Positions 27,960-37,535 are shown, numbered from the stretch's first letter. The stretch is DNA of 64,000 nt from an uncultured Spirochaetaceae bacterium (GCA_944392935.1 CALXYI010000047.1:56651-120650), one strand, 5' to 3'. Program-made: numbers and translations. Notes: generated by a model from the letters alone, not told the origin.

Positions 27960-28692
27960 GGCTGCCAGGGCCGGCGCCGTCATCTTCTGGATCGCGGTCT
28001 GGGCAGTGGCTGCGGCTGCGATAGGGGAGGAGCTTTTCCTGCCATCCCCGCTGTCCGTGTGCCGGAGCCTCATGGAGGCGCTCCCTGAAGCATCCTTCTG
28101 GTCCTCTGTACTCTTCACGCTCTCGAGGATACTCGCGGGCTTCCTTGTCTCGGCGGCAGCTGCCTGCTGCACGGCCGCCCTGTCATACCGGTTGCCCATC
28201 TTCTCGCTGCTCATGGAGCCCCTTGTCCAGATCATCAGGGCAACTCCGGTTGCCTCGATCGTGATACTCGTGCTTGTATGGGTCCGGAGCAGCAGCCTGT
28301 CGGTCGTCATCTCCTTCCTCATGGTCTTCCCGATAATCTATACGAATCTCCTGGAGGGGCTGGGGAAGACAGACCGTGACCTCCTTGAAGCCGCCGCAGC
28401 CTACAGGATGAAGGCGATAAGGAAGATAAGATATGTATATATCCCCTCTGTCCAGCCATTCATGGACAGCGCCATACGTACGTCGCTGGGGCTTGCCTGG
28501 AAGAGCGGGATAGCAGCGGAGGTCATAGGGCTGCCTGATGGCTCCATAGGGGAACGTCTCTATGAGGCGAAGATCTATCTTGACACTCCTGAGCTCTTCG
28601 CCTGGACTGCAGCCGTGATAGCCCTGGCATTCGCATTCGAGCATCTCTTCCTCCTGCTCTCGCGCCTTGCGGCAAAGGCGGCCGTCTCATGA
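27931..28692 (+). CDS. ABC transporter permease (SsuC-like)
   Basis: A 253-residue permease with about six helices. The ATPase-contact loop is LEAAAAYRMKAIRKIRYVYIPS near residue 153, and FLPSPLSVCRSL near the N-terminus is typical of the SsuC/TauC group. It overlaps the binding-protein gene by 29 bp and the ATPase gene by 4 bp, so the three subunits are made together. Confidence 0.9.
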   Translation: MRLSTIQGNKAARAGAVIFWIAVWAVAAAAIGEELFLPSPLSVCRSLMEALPEASFWSSVLFTLSRILAGFLVSAAAACCTAALSYRLPIFSLLMEPLVQIIRATPVASIVILVLVWVRSSSLSVVISFLMVFPIIYTNLLEGLGKTDRDLLEAAAAYRMKAIRKIRYVYIPSVQPFMDSAIRTSLGLAWKSGIAAEVIGLPDGSIGERLYEAKIYLDTPELFAWTAAVIALAFAFEHLFLLLSRLAAKAAVS

Positions 28693-29246
28693 AAGCGCTG
28701 ATAGGCAGGAAGGCATTCGGGGACCGCATCATATTCTCGGGTTGCTCCTTCAGCTTCCCCGAGCATTCGCGCACAGCCATCCTCGGACCGTCCGGATGCG
28801 GCAAGACCACGCTGATGCGCATCGCCGCGGGGCTGGACAGGGACTGGGAAGGGCGCCTTGAGTCTCCGCCGCGGCTTCCGCTGGTGCTCTTCCAGGAGGA
28901 CAGGCTCATTGAATCCATATCCGTCCTCTCGAACCTAAGGGCAGTGTCCGATGACCGCCGCGGCATTGAGTCCGTGCTTTCCTCGCTCGGGCTCGGGGGC
29001 GAGGAGCGGAAGGTGGTGCATGATCTCTCTGGCGGGATGAAGCGCCGCCTTGCGATAGCCCGCATTCTCCTCCTTGATTGCGATTTCCTCTTCCTCGATG
29101 AACCATTCAGGGGGCTTGATCCCGGGATGAGGGAGCATGTCGCCTCCATCATCTCCGGATATGCATCGCATCGCTCGCTGGTGCTCATCACCCATGATGA
29201 GGAGGACCTGCCGCTTCTGGGGATAGACAGGACGATAAGGCTCTGA
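28689..29246 (+). CDS. ABC transporter ATP-binding protein (SsuB-like, short)
   Basis: An ATPase of only 185 residues, against about 240 for most SsuB proteins, yet with every motif: Walker A GPSGCGKT, Q-loop FQEDRL, signature LSGGM, Walker B FLFLDEP and the H-loop THDEED. The shortening comes from a compact helical region and the loss of the C-terminal tail. It is the last gene of the importer, with only 58 bp before ychF. Confidence 0.9.
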   Translation: MKALIGRKAFGDRIIFSGCSFSFPEHSRTAILGPSGCGKTTLMRIAAGLDRDWEGRLESPPRLPLVLFQEDRLIESISVLSNLRAVSDDRRGIESVLSSLGLGGEERKVVHDLSGGMKRRLAIARILLLDCDFLFLDEPFRGLDPGMREHVASIISGYASHRSLVLITHDEEDLPLLGIDRTIRL

Positions 29247-29304
29247 CTCGGTTGACCGGCACTGGATAATGCGACATCATGGATAGCCGGTAAAAGAGGT
29301 TCTT

Positions 29305-30411
29305 ATGGCACTTAACTGCGGTATAGTAGGTCTCCCCAATGTAGGGAAATCAACGATATTCTCGGCGGTGACGTCAGCTCCGGCTGAGGCTGCCAACTAT
29401 CCTTTCTGCACGATAGATCCGAATATAGGGATCGTCGCTGTCCCGGACAGCAGGCTCGATGAGATCGCACGCCTCATCCCAGCGAAGAAGGTCACGCCGG
29501 CAACCGTGGAGTTCGTGGATATAGCAGGGCTTGTGAAGGGGGCCTCCCAGGGAGAGGGGCTGGGAAACAGGTTCCTTGCATCCATCAGGGAGGTTGGAGT
29601 CATCGCCCATGTTGTCAGATGCTTCGAGAATCCTGACATCATACATGTCTCCAGCCGCATCGATCCCCGCTCCGATATCGAGACGATAAACATAGAGCTC
29701 GCGCTTGCCGATCTCGAGACCGTGCAGAAGCGCTATGATAAGATGTCCAAGCTCTCGAGGCTCTCGAAGGAGCAGCAGAAGGAGAATGAGAAGGTCCTGC
29801 CGATCTATGAGAAGCTGATCAGGTGCCTCGGGGAAGGGATTCCGGCCCGTACGCTTGGCCTGGATGATGACGAGATGGCTCTTGTCTATGATCTCCATCT
29901 GATCACCCTCAAGCCTGTCATCTATGTCTGCAATGTCGATGAGGACGGGATCTCCGAGGAGAATGAGCATGTGCGTACCGTACGCTCGATCGCAGAAGGG
30001 GAGAATGCCCCTGTAGTGGTCATATGCGGCAAGATCGAGGCGGAGATCGCTGCGCTTGAGTCCGCGGAGGAGAGGCAGGAGTTCCTTGAGGCCTCAGGAC
30101 TCACGGAGAGCGGTCTCAACCCCCTCATCCGCGCGGCCTATTCCGCCCTCGGGCTCAGGACATTCTTCACGGCAGGCTCTGACGAGGACAGGGCATGGAC
30201 ATTCCGCGAAGGCTCGAAGGCTCCGCAGTGCGCAGGCATAATACATACCGATTTCGAGAAGGGATTCATCAAGGCTGAGGTGTATGGTGTGGATGATCTC
30301 ATCGAATACGGGAGCGAGGCTCATGTAAGGGAGGCCGGGAAGCTCCGCCTGGAAGGCAAGGATTATGCCGTCCAGGACGGGGACATCATATTCTTCCGCT
30401 TCAATGTCTGA
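29305..30411 (+). CDS. ychF: Ribosome-associated ATPase YchF (Obg family)
   Basis: A 368-residue universal YchF protein that binds ribosomes and prefers ATP to GTP. P-loop GLPNVGKS (9-16), switch II DIAGLVKGASQGEGLG, a coiled-coil insert (about 130-165, KLSRLSKEQQKENEK) and a C-terminal TGS domain (HTDFEKGFIKAEVY) are all in place. The non-canonical specificity motif region (YVCNVDED) fits ATP preference. It is a single gene with a clear ribosome site (AGAGG). Confidence 0.96.
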   Translation: MALNCGIVGLPNVGKSTIFSAVTSAPAEAANYPFCTIDPNIGIVAVPDSRLDEIARLIPAKKVTPATVEFVDIAGLVKGASQGEGLGNRFLASIREVGVIAHVVRCFENPDIIHVSSRIDPRSDIETINIELALADLETVQKRYDKMSKLSRLSKEQQKENEKVLPIYEKLIRCLGEGIPARTLGLDDDEMALVYDLHLITLKPVIYVCNVDEDGISEENEHVRTVRSIAEGENAPVVVICGKIEAEIAALESAEERQEFLEASGLTESGLNPLIRAAYSALGLRTFFTAGSDEDRAWTFREGSKAPQCAGIIHTDFEKGFIKAEVYGVDDLIEYGSEAHVREAGKLRLEGKDYAVQDGDIIFFRFNV

Positions 30412-30453
30412 GCTGATAACTGCTTGCATCCGCTGAAAATCGGCTGGCGATGA

Positions 30454-30483
30454 TTGACATCCACCCTCCTGTTGTCATAGATT
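30454..30483 (+). promoter_or_regulatory. Sigma-70 promoter of rpsD
   Basis: A perfect TTGACA at 30454-30459 and TAGATT at 30478-30483 with an 18-nt spacer. Transcription would start near 30490, at the edge of a hairpin in the leader. Confidence 0.55.
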
Positions 30484-30489
30484 GGTTAT

Positions 30490-30507
30490 TGCTGTGCTGA
30501 CACAGCA
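30490..30507 (+). promoter_or_regulatory. Hairpin in the rpsD leader
   Basis: TGCTGTG-CTGA-CACAGCA forms a perfect 7-bp stem with a 4-nt loop near the 5' end of the predicted rpsD mRNA, about 30 nt before the GGAGGG ribosome site. S4 is known to repress its own operons by binding leader RNA in other bacteria, so an autoregulatory site is possible. The structure here is simpler than the known pseudoknots. Confidence 0.4.
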
Positions 30508-30543
30508 TGAAAACTGACACTTGTTTACTGGAGGGTAAAATCT

Positions 30544-31137
30544 ATGGCAAGGTACAGAGGTCCTAGATTCAAGCAGTGCAGAAGACTTGGAGTGAATGTA
30601 TGTGGACATCCCAAGGCAATGGACAGGGCAGGCTCAGCAGCCTTCGCAAGGAGGAAGAAGCCTACCGATTACAGCAGGCAGCTGACTGAGAAGCAGAAGC
30701 TCAAGGCATATTACGGCGTTCTTGAGAAGCAGCTCCACAGGTATTTCGAGAAGGCTCTCAAATCCAGCATGAACACAGGCGACGCGCTCGTCATCTCCCT
30801 CGAGAGAAGGCTTGACAACGCAGTCTACCGCATCGGATTCGGCAACTCGATCAGGCTTGCACGCCAGCTCGTATCGCACGGGCACATCCTCGTCAATGGC
30901 AAGAAGGTGGATATCCCTTCATACCAGCTCAACGTAGGAGATGTCGTAACGCTCAAGGAGAAGTCCAGGAACAACGAGCACTTCAAGGAGTGCTTCCTCG
31001 GACATCCCGCATTCAATCTTCCTTATTTCGAGAGGAACACGGATGAGTTCTCCGGAAAGCTCACAAGGCTTCCTGAGAGGAACGAGATCCCGGTACAGGT
31101 CAACGACCAGCTCGTTGTCGAGTACTACTCAAGGTAA
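30544..31137 (+). CDS. rpsD: 30S ribosomal protein S4
   Basis: A 197-residue S4, an early-assembly 16S rRNA-binding protein. It opens with [18 protein letters not shown], which resembles spirochaete S4. The C-terminal S4 RNA-binding domain is at about 90-150 ([28 protein letters not shown]). The zinc-type four-cysteine N-terminus is absent. It stands alone rather than next to rpsM/rpsK/rpoA. Confidence 0.97.
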   Translation: MARYRGPRFKQCRRLGVNVCGHPKAMDRAGSAAFARRKKPTDYSRQLTEKQKLKAYYGVLEKQLHRYFEKALKSSMNTGDALVISLERRLDNAVYRIGFGNSIRLARQLVSHGHILVNGKKVDIPSYQLNVGDVVTLKEKSRNNEHFKECFLGHPAFNLPYFERNTDEFSGKLTRLPERNEIPVQVNDQLVVEYYSR

Positions 31138-31553
31138 GGCATAGGTCTTCGATAGGAAACCCCGCAATCCGGTTCCACATCCGGATAGGTGAAGGAGATG
31201 AGGCCTCATTCCAATATGCCTCTCCCCGGACGCGCATCCTGACGGCTGCCCTCAGGAAAAGGATGCGAGAGGGTGATCTTGATGGGAACCATCGGAAAGC
31301 AGAAGCTGACCGGTGGTTCTTTCTTATCATCGGCAGCATGCCGGAGAGCGCATGCAAGATGCCGTTTCCCTACCGCCAGTATAGCCCTGATCCTCCTTCG
31401 GCAGGATGCTATGCGATGTATCTATGCACGAAAGATGTCCTCTTGTGAGGATGAATCCATGCGTCAGGCGCGGCTGACCATGATGAATGGCATGCAGCCA
31501 TCCAGGATCTGCATGAAGCTGCATTGTCTCTCCGTGCATCAGTGCTGGCTTTG
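31138..31553 (+). other. 416-bp gap without a recognisable gene
   Basis: The stretch between rpsD and the minus-strand lipoprotein gene holds no convincing gene. Open frames exist on both strands, the longest on the plus strand running on into the lipoprotein gene in an antisense frame. Their translations have no family resemblance or ribosome site and contain unusual runs of Arg, Met and Cys. It may be decayed coding sequence. I see no clear terminator for rpsD. Confidence 0.5.
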
Positions 31554-32246
31554 CTATTCCCAGCTCACGCTGAATGATATCGGCTCATTGAGAAGCAGGA
31601 AGTCTATTATCGGGAAGCTGAACAAGGCTGTGCTGCCGTCTGCAGCAGTGCAGTTCACTGTTTCCGTTATCGTTCCGGGAACCGCGATGCTGAGCGTCAC
31701 GAGCCCGTTCGATATCGCATCAGGGCCATCCTCTCCCAGGAGGAAGTAGATCATGTCAAGATAATCGGCTTCGCTCATTCCCTGGTTGTATTCAGGACCG
31801 TAGACCTCGAAGTTCGGATCGGCGAGGAACGGAACCATCCTCTTCAGCTCCTGATAGCTTCCGATATCGAGATGGAACGAGAGGCTGTTCCCTTCCTGCC
31901 TGAGGAGCGTCTGCTCCTCCGCACCCATTCCCTGCAGGAGCTGGGCAAGATCGGAGTATGAGAAGCTGAGCGTATAGTCATTGCTGCCTGTCTTCTCCCA
32001 GCTGACGGATGTGACGGACTCAATCGCATCAAGCTGCTCGGAGAAGGTCCTGACAGCGCTGTCCATTATCGTCTCGCTGCTCTCCGGGATGAATGTGGAG
32101 AAATCATTGAGGACATCGATGAAGAAGTCCTCCACATGTATATCGGCATAGCTTGTGCCGCCGTTTCCGCTGAGCGAGAGATCCTCCGTCACGGTGCATG
32201 AAGCGAGGGAAAGGATCACAGCCAGAGGCAGTATGAGTCTTTTCAT
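31554..32246 (-). CDS. Putative lipoprotein of unknown function
   Basis: A 230-residue lipoprotein with signal peptide and lipobox LSLASC (Cys17). The mature part is acidic with alternating helical and beta segments and ends in an amphipathic beta-like stretch (PISFSVSWE). I do not recognise a domain. ATG 32246 is the start, as the upstream open frame is not signal-like. There is no ribosome site, and a TATCCT hexamer lies 7 nt upstream, so the mRNA may be leaderless. It is divergent from the next secreted protein gene. Confidence 0.72.
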   Translation of the reverse strand: MKRLILPLAVILSLASCTVTEDLSLSGNGGTSYADIHVEDFFIDVLNDFSTFIPESSETIMDSAVRTFSEQLDAIESVTSVSWEKTGSNDYTLSFSYSDLAQLLQGMGAEEQTLLRQEGNSLSFHLDIGSYQELKRMVPFLADPNFEVYGPEYNQGMSEADYLDMIYFLLGEDGPDAISNGLVTLSIAVPGTITETVNCTAADGSTALFSFPIIDFLLLNEPISFSVSWE

Positions 32247-32326
32247 GGTATATAGGATAAAGCATCCACAAGGATGTAGACAACTTCCACTCCTCATGCT
32301 AAATACTCGGTATACGAGGGAGATAA

Positions 32327-33145
32327 ATGACAAAAAAGATCGTTATTGCTTGTTTTCTTCTGATGATCCCGTCTTTTCTGGCAGCTGCAGGGCTGGATGC
32401 CGTGTGCACGCCCCATCCGTCTTCCGTGGATTTCTCATGGAGCGAGGTGCCCGGGGCTGTCTACTACGACATATATAATGAGGATGCATTCATAGTGCGG
32501 CTTGAGGGCGATGCAACTTCCTATACCGTGTCTCATCTCCTCTCTGATACGGATTACTCATTCTCGATAGCGGCGCGCACAGCCGATAACGAAACGCTGG
32601 ATGCCGCATTCCTCGATACGGCGACAGGATCATGGGATGGGGTATACCAGTGGGTTAACAGGACAAATGAGGACAACAGGGGACGCATGAGGTCCTTCAC
32701 CCTCCGTGTCGAGACGGAGACGGATCCCGCAGTAGGCCAGTACCATGCTCTCTACATGATCATGGATGACGGGGCTGAGGTGCGTATCTCTCCGATATAT
32801 GACTTCTCCGATCCCTCTTCCGGCGAATGGGTTGATTATAAGTCGGACAGTCCTGCCGCCATTTCATACCGCCTGAATGCCGAACGCTTCAACACATCCG
32901 TTTTCAAGCCTTCCCGCTGGAGAGTGGACAAGCTTGTGATTGACTATGATTCAAGTTCCGCTTACATTCAGACAAGCGCACTCGGCATCACAGTCGAAAC
33001 CGTCACGACGTACAGGCTGTATGAGGAGGATGGCGCTATGAAGATGTCCTTCCAGACAGAAGGGAGCGGGATCGTCAGCAGCATGCTTTTCAATAATCCG
33101 AATCCTGGGGAGGGGGATGCCTTCATATTGACTAGAATTCAGTAG
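32327..33145 (+). CDS. Secreted fibronectin-III-like protein
   Basis: A 272-residue exported protein with a signal peptide (about 1-21, FLAAAGLDA). A fibronectin type III-like domain follows (about 22-100) with SVDFSWSEVPGAVYYDIY and TSYTVSHLLSDTDYSFSI. The rest is an unrecognised beta-rich domain starting at GSWDGVYQWVNRT. The ribosome site GAGGGAG lies close before the ATG. Its stop codon overlaps the ribosome site of topA, so they are probably cotranscribed. Possibly a surface protein. Confidence 0.72.
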   Translation: MTKKIVIACFLLMIPSFLAAAGLDAVCTPHPSSVDFSWSEVPGAVYYDIYNEDAFIVRLEGDATSYTVSHLLSDTDYSFSIAARTADNETLDAAFLDTATGSWDGVYQWVNRTNEDNRGRMRSFTLRVETETDPAVGQYHALYMIMDDGAEVRISPIYDFSDPSSGEWVDYKSDSPAAISYRLNAERFNTSVFKPSRWRVDKLVIDYDSSSAYIQTSALGITVETVTTYRLYEEDGAMKMSFQTEGSGIVSSMLFNNPNPGEGDAFILTRIQ

Positions 33146-33155
33146 GAGGTCCCAT

Positions 33156-35717
33156 TTGATAGCTGATCCGAATAAGAAGACCCTCATAATAGTCGAGTCT
33201 CCGACGAAGGCAAGGACTATTTCGAGGTTCCTCCCTCAGTCATGCACCGTCATTGCTTCAATGGGTCATATAGTGGATCTTGCGCCGGAGCCCAGTACCG
33301 GCGTCTATGGGGTGGATGTCGCAGACGGGTATTCCCTCGAGTATGAGATAGATGACAGCAAGAGGGATATCCTGCAGAAGATGAAGGCCCTGCTCCGCGA
33401 TGCAGAGCAGCTGATGCTCGCAACCGATGAGGACCGCGAGGGTGAGTCCATTTCATGGCATCTGCTGAACCAGCTGAAGCCTAAATGCCCTGTATACCGC
33501 ATGGTGTTCCATGAGATCACGAAGAGCGCTATACTCGGCGCATTCTCATCATGCAGGGAGCTTGATATGAACCTGGTCCATGCGCAGGAGGCGAGGAGGG
33601 CAGTGGACAGGCTGCAGGGATATGGCATCTCCCCGATAATCTCCCGCAAGCTCGGCGGACGGTATTCCGCCGGCCGTGTGCAGTCCCCGGGGCTTAAGCT
33701 CATCGTCGAGCGCGAGAAGCTCAGGCGCGAGTTCGCATCCTCTTCATATTATTCAGTCGAAGCCGCGATGAAGGCTGGGGATGCCTCGTTCCCGGCGGTC
33801 CTGGTGAGGATAGGCGATGATGATGTCGCATCATCAAGGAGCTATGACAGGGAGACAGGAGCTCTCAGGGAAGGCCATGTGCCGCTCTCGGCTGAGAGGG
33901 CGGAGGAGATAGCCAGGGAGATAGAAGGCAGGGAGGCAACGGTATTCAGCGTCACCAATCAGGAGAAGATACAGCTGCCTGCACGCCCGTTCACGACATC
34001 AACGCTGCAGCAGGATGCATCCCGCAAGCTCCGCAAGAGCGTCAGGGATATCATGTCGATAGCACAGCAGCTCTATGAGAACGGCTTCATAACATACATG
34101 CGTACAGACTCCCCGACGCTTTCCGCTGAGTGCATAGGCGCGGCCCGTGCGCAGGTCGAGGCTATGTTCGGCCATGAATACCTTTCCTCGAAGCCGCGCA
34201 ACTACAAGGCGACACAGGAGAGCGCGCAGGAAGCCCATGAGGCGATAAGGCCTGCCGGCAACCATTTCAGGAGGCCGGAGGAGACGGGTCTCTCGGGAGA
34301 TCAGCTGAAGCTCTATACGCTCATCTGGAAGAGGACGCTTGCAACGCAGATGAAGGAGGCGGAGAAGAGCTCCACCACGGCGATCCTCACCATAGATGAC
34401 TATTCTTTCTCCTCGTCCGGCACAACGATAAAGTTCCCCGGATTCCTGAAGCTCTACAGCGTTTCCACCGATGATTCGGAGGATGAGGCCGAGGAGGGCA
34501 TCCTTCCGTCCCTTGAAGGAGGTGCACGCATTCCCGTCATGGAAGCGGAAGCCAGGCCCCACACCACCGAGCCGCCGGCCAGATACAATGAGGCCAGCCT
34601 GGTGCAGAAGCTCGAGAGCGAGGGAATAGGACGGCCTTCGACATATGCTGCGATCATATCGACGCTGCTGGATAGGAAGTATGTCGTAAGGCAGGGCCAG
34701 CAGCTGGTGCCTACATTCACCGGATTCTTCGTCGATTCATTCCTCGAGAGCACCTTCCCCCGCTATATCGGATACGGCTTCACCTCCACGATGGAAGAGG
34801 GGCTGGACAAGATCGCGGAGGGGAAGGAGAGCAAGAAGGACTTCCTCGATGGCTTCTGGAAAGGACATGATGAATTCCCCGGGCTAGAGAAGGACATCGA
34901 GAGCGTCAAGATGACGGTCAGGCGCTCGGATGTGAAGAATCTCCAGATCCCGGGACTCCAGTATGCGTTCGATCATGAAGGTGCGAAGGTCGGCTATTCG
35001 ATAAAGACCGGGAAGTTCGGCCCTTACCTTGCTTCTGATTTCTTCGATGCAGAGGCAGGGAAGGACAGGATGGCCTCGATAGACCAGGCGAAGTACTTCC
35101 CCGGCACATTCACCGATCTGGATGCTGCGACGATACTCTTCCCTGCAGCCTCGGAGCGGGTGGCGCTCTGCGATGATATCTATGTCATGAATGGACGCTA
35201 TGGCGAATACCTCCTGCGTGAAGGGGACGGGAAGACGGTGCGGCTGCCGCGCATGAAAGCCTCCTCCCTCTCGCCTCGCCTTGCCGCCCTGCTGTTCGAG
35301 CTTCCCAAGGTCATCGGGAAGGATGATGATGGCAATGAGGTCGTTCTTGCCTCGGGCCCGTATGGCTTCTATGCGAAGTACTGCGGAAGGAATATCCGTG
35401 TCGCAGATCCCCTCTCCCCGGATATCGCGGCGATCATCGCAGACGGCAGCGGGAAGGGGGCATCTGAGAAGAGGATCCTCAGGGACTATGGCGAATTCGA
35501 AGGCAAGAGCCTTCAGCTCATTGATGGCCGCTATGGTGCCTATCTCAGATGGGGCGACAGGAACTGCGCCCTCTCCGGCGAGGAGAAGAGGAATCCCGAT
35601 GCGATCACCCCGGAGCGTGCGGCCGAGATCGCCGCAGCCGCCCCTGAGAGGAAGACCGTACGCAGGCGCAGGGCCGCCTCTTCCGGAGGGCGGGCGCGCA
35701 GGAAGGCGGATGCATAG
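33156..35717 (+). CDS. topA: DNA topoisomerase I
   Basis: An 853-residue type IA topoisomerase that relaxes negative supercoils. The Toprim domain opens with IIVESPTKARTI and has DEDREGE-type acidic residues (ATDEDREGESI). The active tyrosine is in GFITYMRTDSP, and SAGRVQSP is the family motif. Instead of zinc ribbons the C-terminus has four Toprim-associated repeats (GKFGPYL, NGRYGEYL, SGPYGFYA, DGRYGAYL). The start is TTG 33156: an AGGAGG ends 7 nt before it and no ATG fits. It is followed at once by the PrpR-like gene. Confidence 0.96.
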   Translation: MIADPNKKTLIIVESPTKARTISRFLPQSCTVIASMGHIVDLAPEPSTGVYGVDVADGYSLEYEIDDSKRDILQKMKALLRDAEQLMLATDEDREGESISWHLLNQLKPKCPVYRMVFHEITKSAILGAFSSCRELDMNLVHAQEARRAVDRLQGYGISPIISRKLGGRYSAGRVQSPGLKLIVEREKLRREFASSSYYSVEAAMKAGDASFPAVLVRIGDDDVASSRSYDRETGALREGHVPLSAERAEEIAREIEGREATVFSVTNQEKIQLPARPFTTSTLQQDASRKLRKSVRDIMSIAQQLYENGFITYMRTDSPTLSAECIGAARAQVEAMFGHEYLSSKPRNYKATQESAQEAHEAIRPAGNHFRRPEETGLSGDQLKLYTLIWKRTLATQMKEAEKSSTTAILTIDDYSFSSSGTTIKFPGFLKLYSVSTDDSEDEAEEGILPSLEGGARIPVMEAEARPHTTEPPARYNEASLVQKLESEGIGRPSTYAAIISTLLDRKYVVRQGQQLVPTFTGFFVDSFLESTFPRYIGYGFTSTMEEGLDKIAEGKESKKDFLDGFWKGHDEFPGLEKDIESVKMTVRRSDVKNLQIPGLQYAFDHEGAKVGYSIKTGKFGPYLASDFFDAEAGKDRMASIDQAKYFPGTFTDLDAATILFPAASERVALCDDIYVMNGRYGEYLLREGDGKTVRLPRMKASSLSPRLAALLFELPKVIGKDDDGNEVVLASGPYGFYAKYCGRNIRVADPLSPDIAAIIADGSGKGASEKRILRDYGEFEGKSLQLIDGRYGAYLRWGDRNCALSGEEKRNPDAITPERAAEIAAAAPERKTVRRRRAASSGGRARRKADA

Positions 35718-37535
35718 ATGATCAAGGCCCTTGTCTGCATACCATACAGCGAGCTGAGGGAACCTTATGAGAAATGCATAAGGCAGCTCGGTGAGAGCGG
35801 TATATCCTTCGAAGTCCGGCATATCATAGGGATAAGGGAGGCTCTGGAGGATGCTGTTGCGGATAAGGACATCGTGATCGCAAGGGGAATCACGGCAGCA
35901 ATGGTCGCCCGCAAGTGGCCGAGCAAGCATCTGATAGAGATAGAGCTCACCGGCTATGATGTGCTGCATGCGATAATAGCCTGCCGGGACAGATACAGCC
36001 CCAGGCGCATAGCTATCGTCTATGCTGAAACGCTCAGATGCGATGCTGCCATGCTCTCCGATCTCACCGGTGTCGATGTCGCAGTGCGCAAGATCTCCGA
36101 TGAGATAGATACCGAAAGGGCCATAATGGATTCCGTATCCTCCGGGATCGATGCATTCGTATGCGGACGCACAGGTGCCACCATCTGCGACATGAAAGGG
36201 CTGCATTACGTTCCGGTCGATGTCGGCAAGGAGGCGATCGAGCGTTCCGTGACCGATGCCGCTGCAGCGGCGAAGACAATGGAATACGAGCGCTCCAAGA
36301 GCCTCCTGATACGCCGGCTCCTTGATGATAACGCAGATGGCGAGATCTCTGTCGATGCCGACGGGAATATAATCGAGGAGAACAGGATGGCCCGGAGGCT
36401 CATCGGGGAGGATATGGAGAACATCCCCGAGTGGAAGGAGGCCCTCTCGTCAGGCACGGCCTTCGAGAAGGTCAGGATGATAAACAACCTTCCATGCATC
36501 GTCCGCTACATCCCTGTCTTCCAGTCCGGCAGCCCTGCCGGAGTAAACATAGTCATCCAGAACAGCGAGAGCCTGCGGGAATCCGATTCGAAGATACGCG
36601 GCGAGCTGAAGGACCGGGGATTCGTTGCCCGGTACTCATTCTCCGATATCCTTGGCCAGAGCCAGAAGCTCCTGGACATGAAGGCGAAGGCCCGGAAGTT
36701 CTCCTCCGTTGAATCATCGGTGCTCATCACCGGCGAGACAGGTACTGGCAAGGAGCTCTTCGCCCACAGCATACATGCCTCCTCTCCCCGCTCATGGGAG
36801 CCGTTCGTGGCAGTCAACTGCGCAACCCTTCCCGGTGGGCTTCTTGAGTCGGAGCTCTTCGGCTATGTCGAGGGTGCGTTCTCAGGCGCTCTCCGCGGAG
36901 GCAAGGCCGGCCTGTTCGAGATTGCCCATAAGGGTACGATCTTCCTTGATGAGATAGGGGAGATACCGCTGGATGTCCAGGCGAAGCTCCTGAGGGTCCT
37001 CCAGGAGAAGGAGATCCGGCGCATAGGCGATACGCGTGTCAGGCATGTCGATGTCCGCATAATCGCGGCGACCAATGTCGATATCAGGGCGAAGGTCAGG
37101 GAGGGGCTCTTCCGCTCCGATCTCTACTACCGCCTCAGCGTCCTCGATCTCAGCCTTGCGCCCCTGAGGGAACGCGGTGATGACATACTCGTCCTGGCCC
37201 GCATGTTCCTGGAGCGCTATGCCTCGAAATCCGGCAGGAAGGCACCGTCGCTTTCCAGGGAGGCGCAGTCTCTCCTGATGGCGTATTCATGGCCCGGCAA
37301 CATAAGGGAGCTGCGGAATATCTGCGAGAAGGGCATCGTGCTCTTCGATGGCCCGGAGATAACAGCCGATGATATCCGCTCCATACTCTCGGTGGAGCAG
37401 GGTGCGGAGGAGCAGCCGTCGCTTGAGGAGCTTGCTTCTGCAGGGATCATCAAGAAGAACGCGCTTGCACGTGAGCTCGGAATCAGCCGCACGACTCTCT
37501 GGAGGCGGATGAAAGAGAACGGTATGAAACGATAA
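35718..37535 (+). CDS. PrpR-type sigma-54-dependent transcriptional activator
   Basis: A 605-residue enhancer-binding protein. The N-terminal PrpR_N sensor (about 1-190) has the typical TAAMVARKWP region. A short PAS-like part follows (about 195-285), then the AAA+ domain with Walker A GETGTGKE (339-346), and a Fis-like helix-turn-helix (LARELGISRTTLWRRM). The sigma-54 contact loop reads GAFSGA (386-391), with Ser for Thr. PrpR_N proteins bind small organic acids or their catabolites. Its position just before inverted repeats, a -24/-12 promoter and a TTT transporter makes it the likely activator of tctBAC. Confidence 0.93.
   Translation: MIKALVCIPYSELREPYEKCIRQLGESGISFEVRHIIGIREALEDAVADKDIVIARGITAAMVARKWPSKHLIEIELTGYDVLHAIIACRDRYSPRRIAIVYAETLRCDAAMLSDLTGVDVAVRKISDEIDTERAIMDSVSSGIDAFVCGRTGATICDMKGLHYVPVDVGKEAIERSVTDAAAAAKTMEYERSKSLLIRRLLDDNADGEISVDADGNIIEENRMARRLIGEDMENIPEWKEALSSGTAFEKVRMINNLPCIVRYIPVFQSGSPAGVNIVIQNSESLRESDSKIRGELKDRGFVARYSFSDILGQSQKLLDMKAKARKFSSVESSVLITGETGTGKELFAHSIHASSPRSWEPFVAVNCATLPGGLLESELFGYVEGAFSGALRGGKAGLFEIAHKGTIFLDEIGEIPLDVQAKLLRVLQEKEIRRIGDTRVRHVDVRIIAATNVDIRAKVREGLFRSDLYYRLSVLDLSLAPLRERGDDILVLARMFLERYASKSGRKAPSLSREAQSLLMAYSWPGNIRELRNICEKGIVLFDGPEITADDIRSILSVEQGAEEQPSLEELASAGIIKKNALARELGISRTTLWRRMKENGMKR

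Noticed and set aside
31273..31749. Plus-strand open frame of 158 codons after rpsD
   Set aside because: It has no ribosome site or recognisable motif and runs antisense into the better-supported lipoprotein gene.
34884..36206. Minus-strand open frame of 440 codons opposite topA and the PrpR-like gene
   Set aside because: It lies antisense to two clear genes, has no family resemblance or ribosome site, and is the kind of long shadow frame expected in GC-rich coding sequence.
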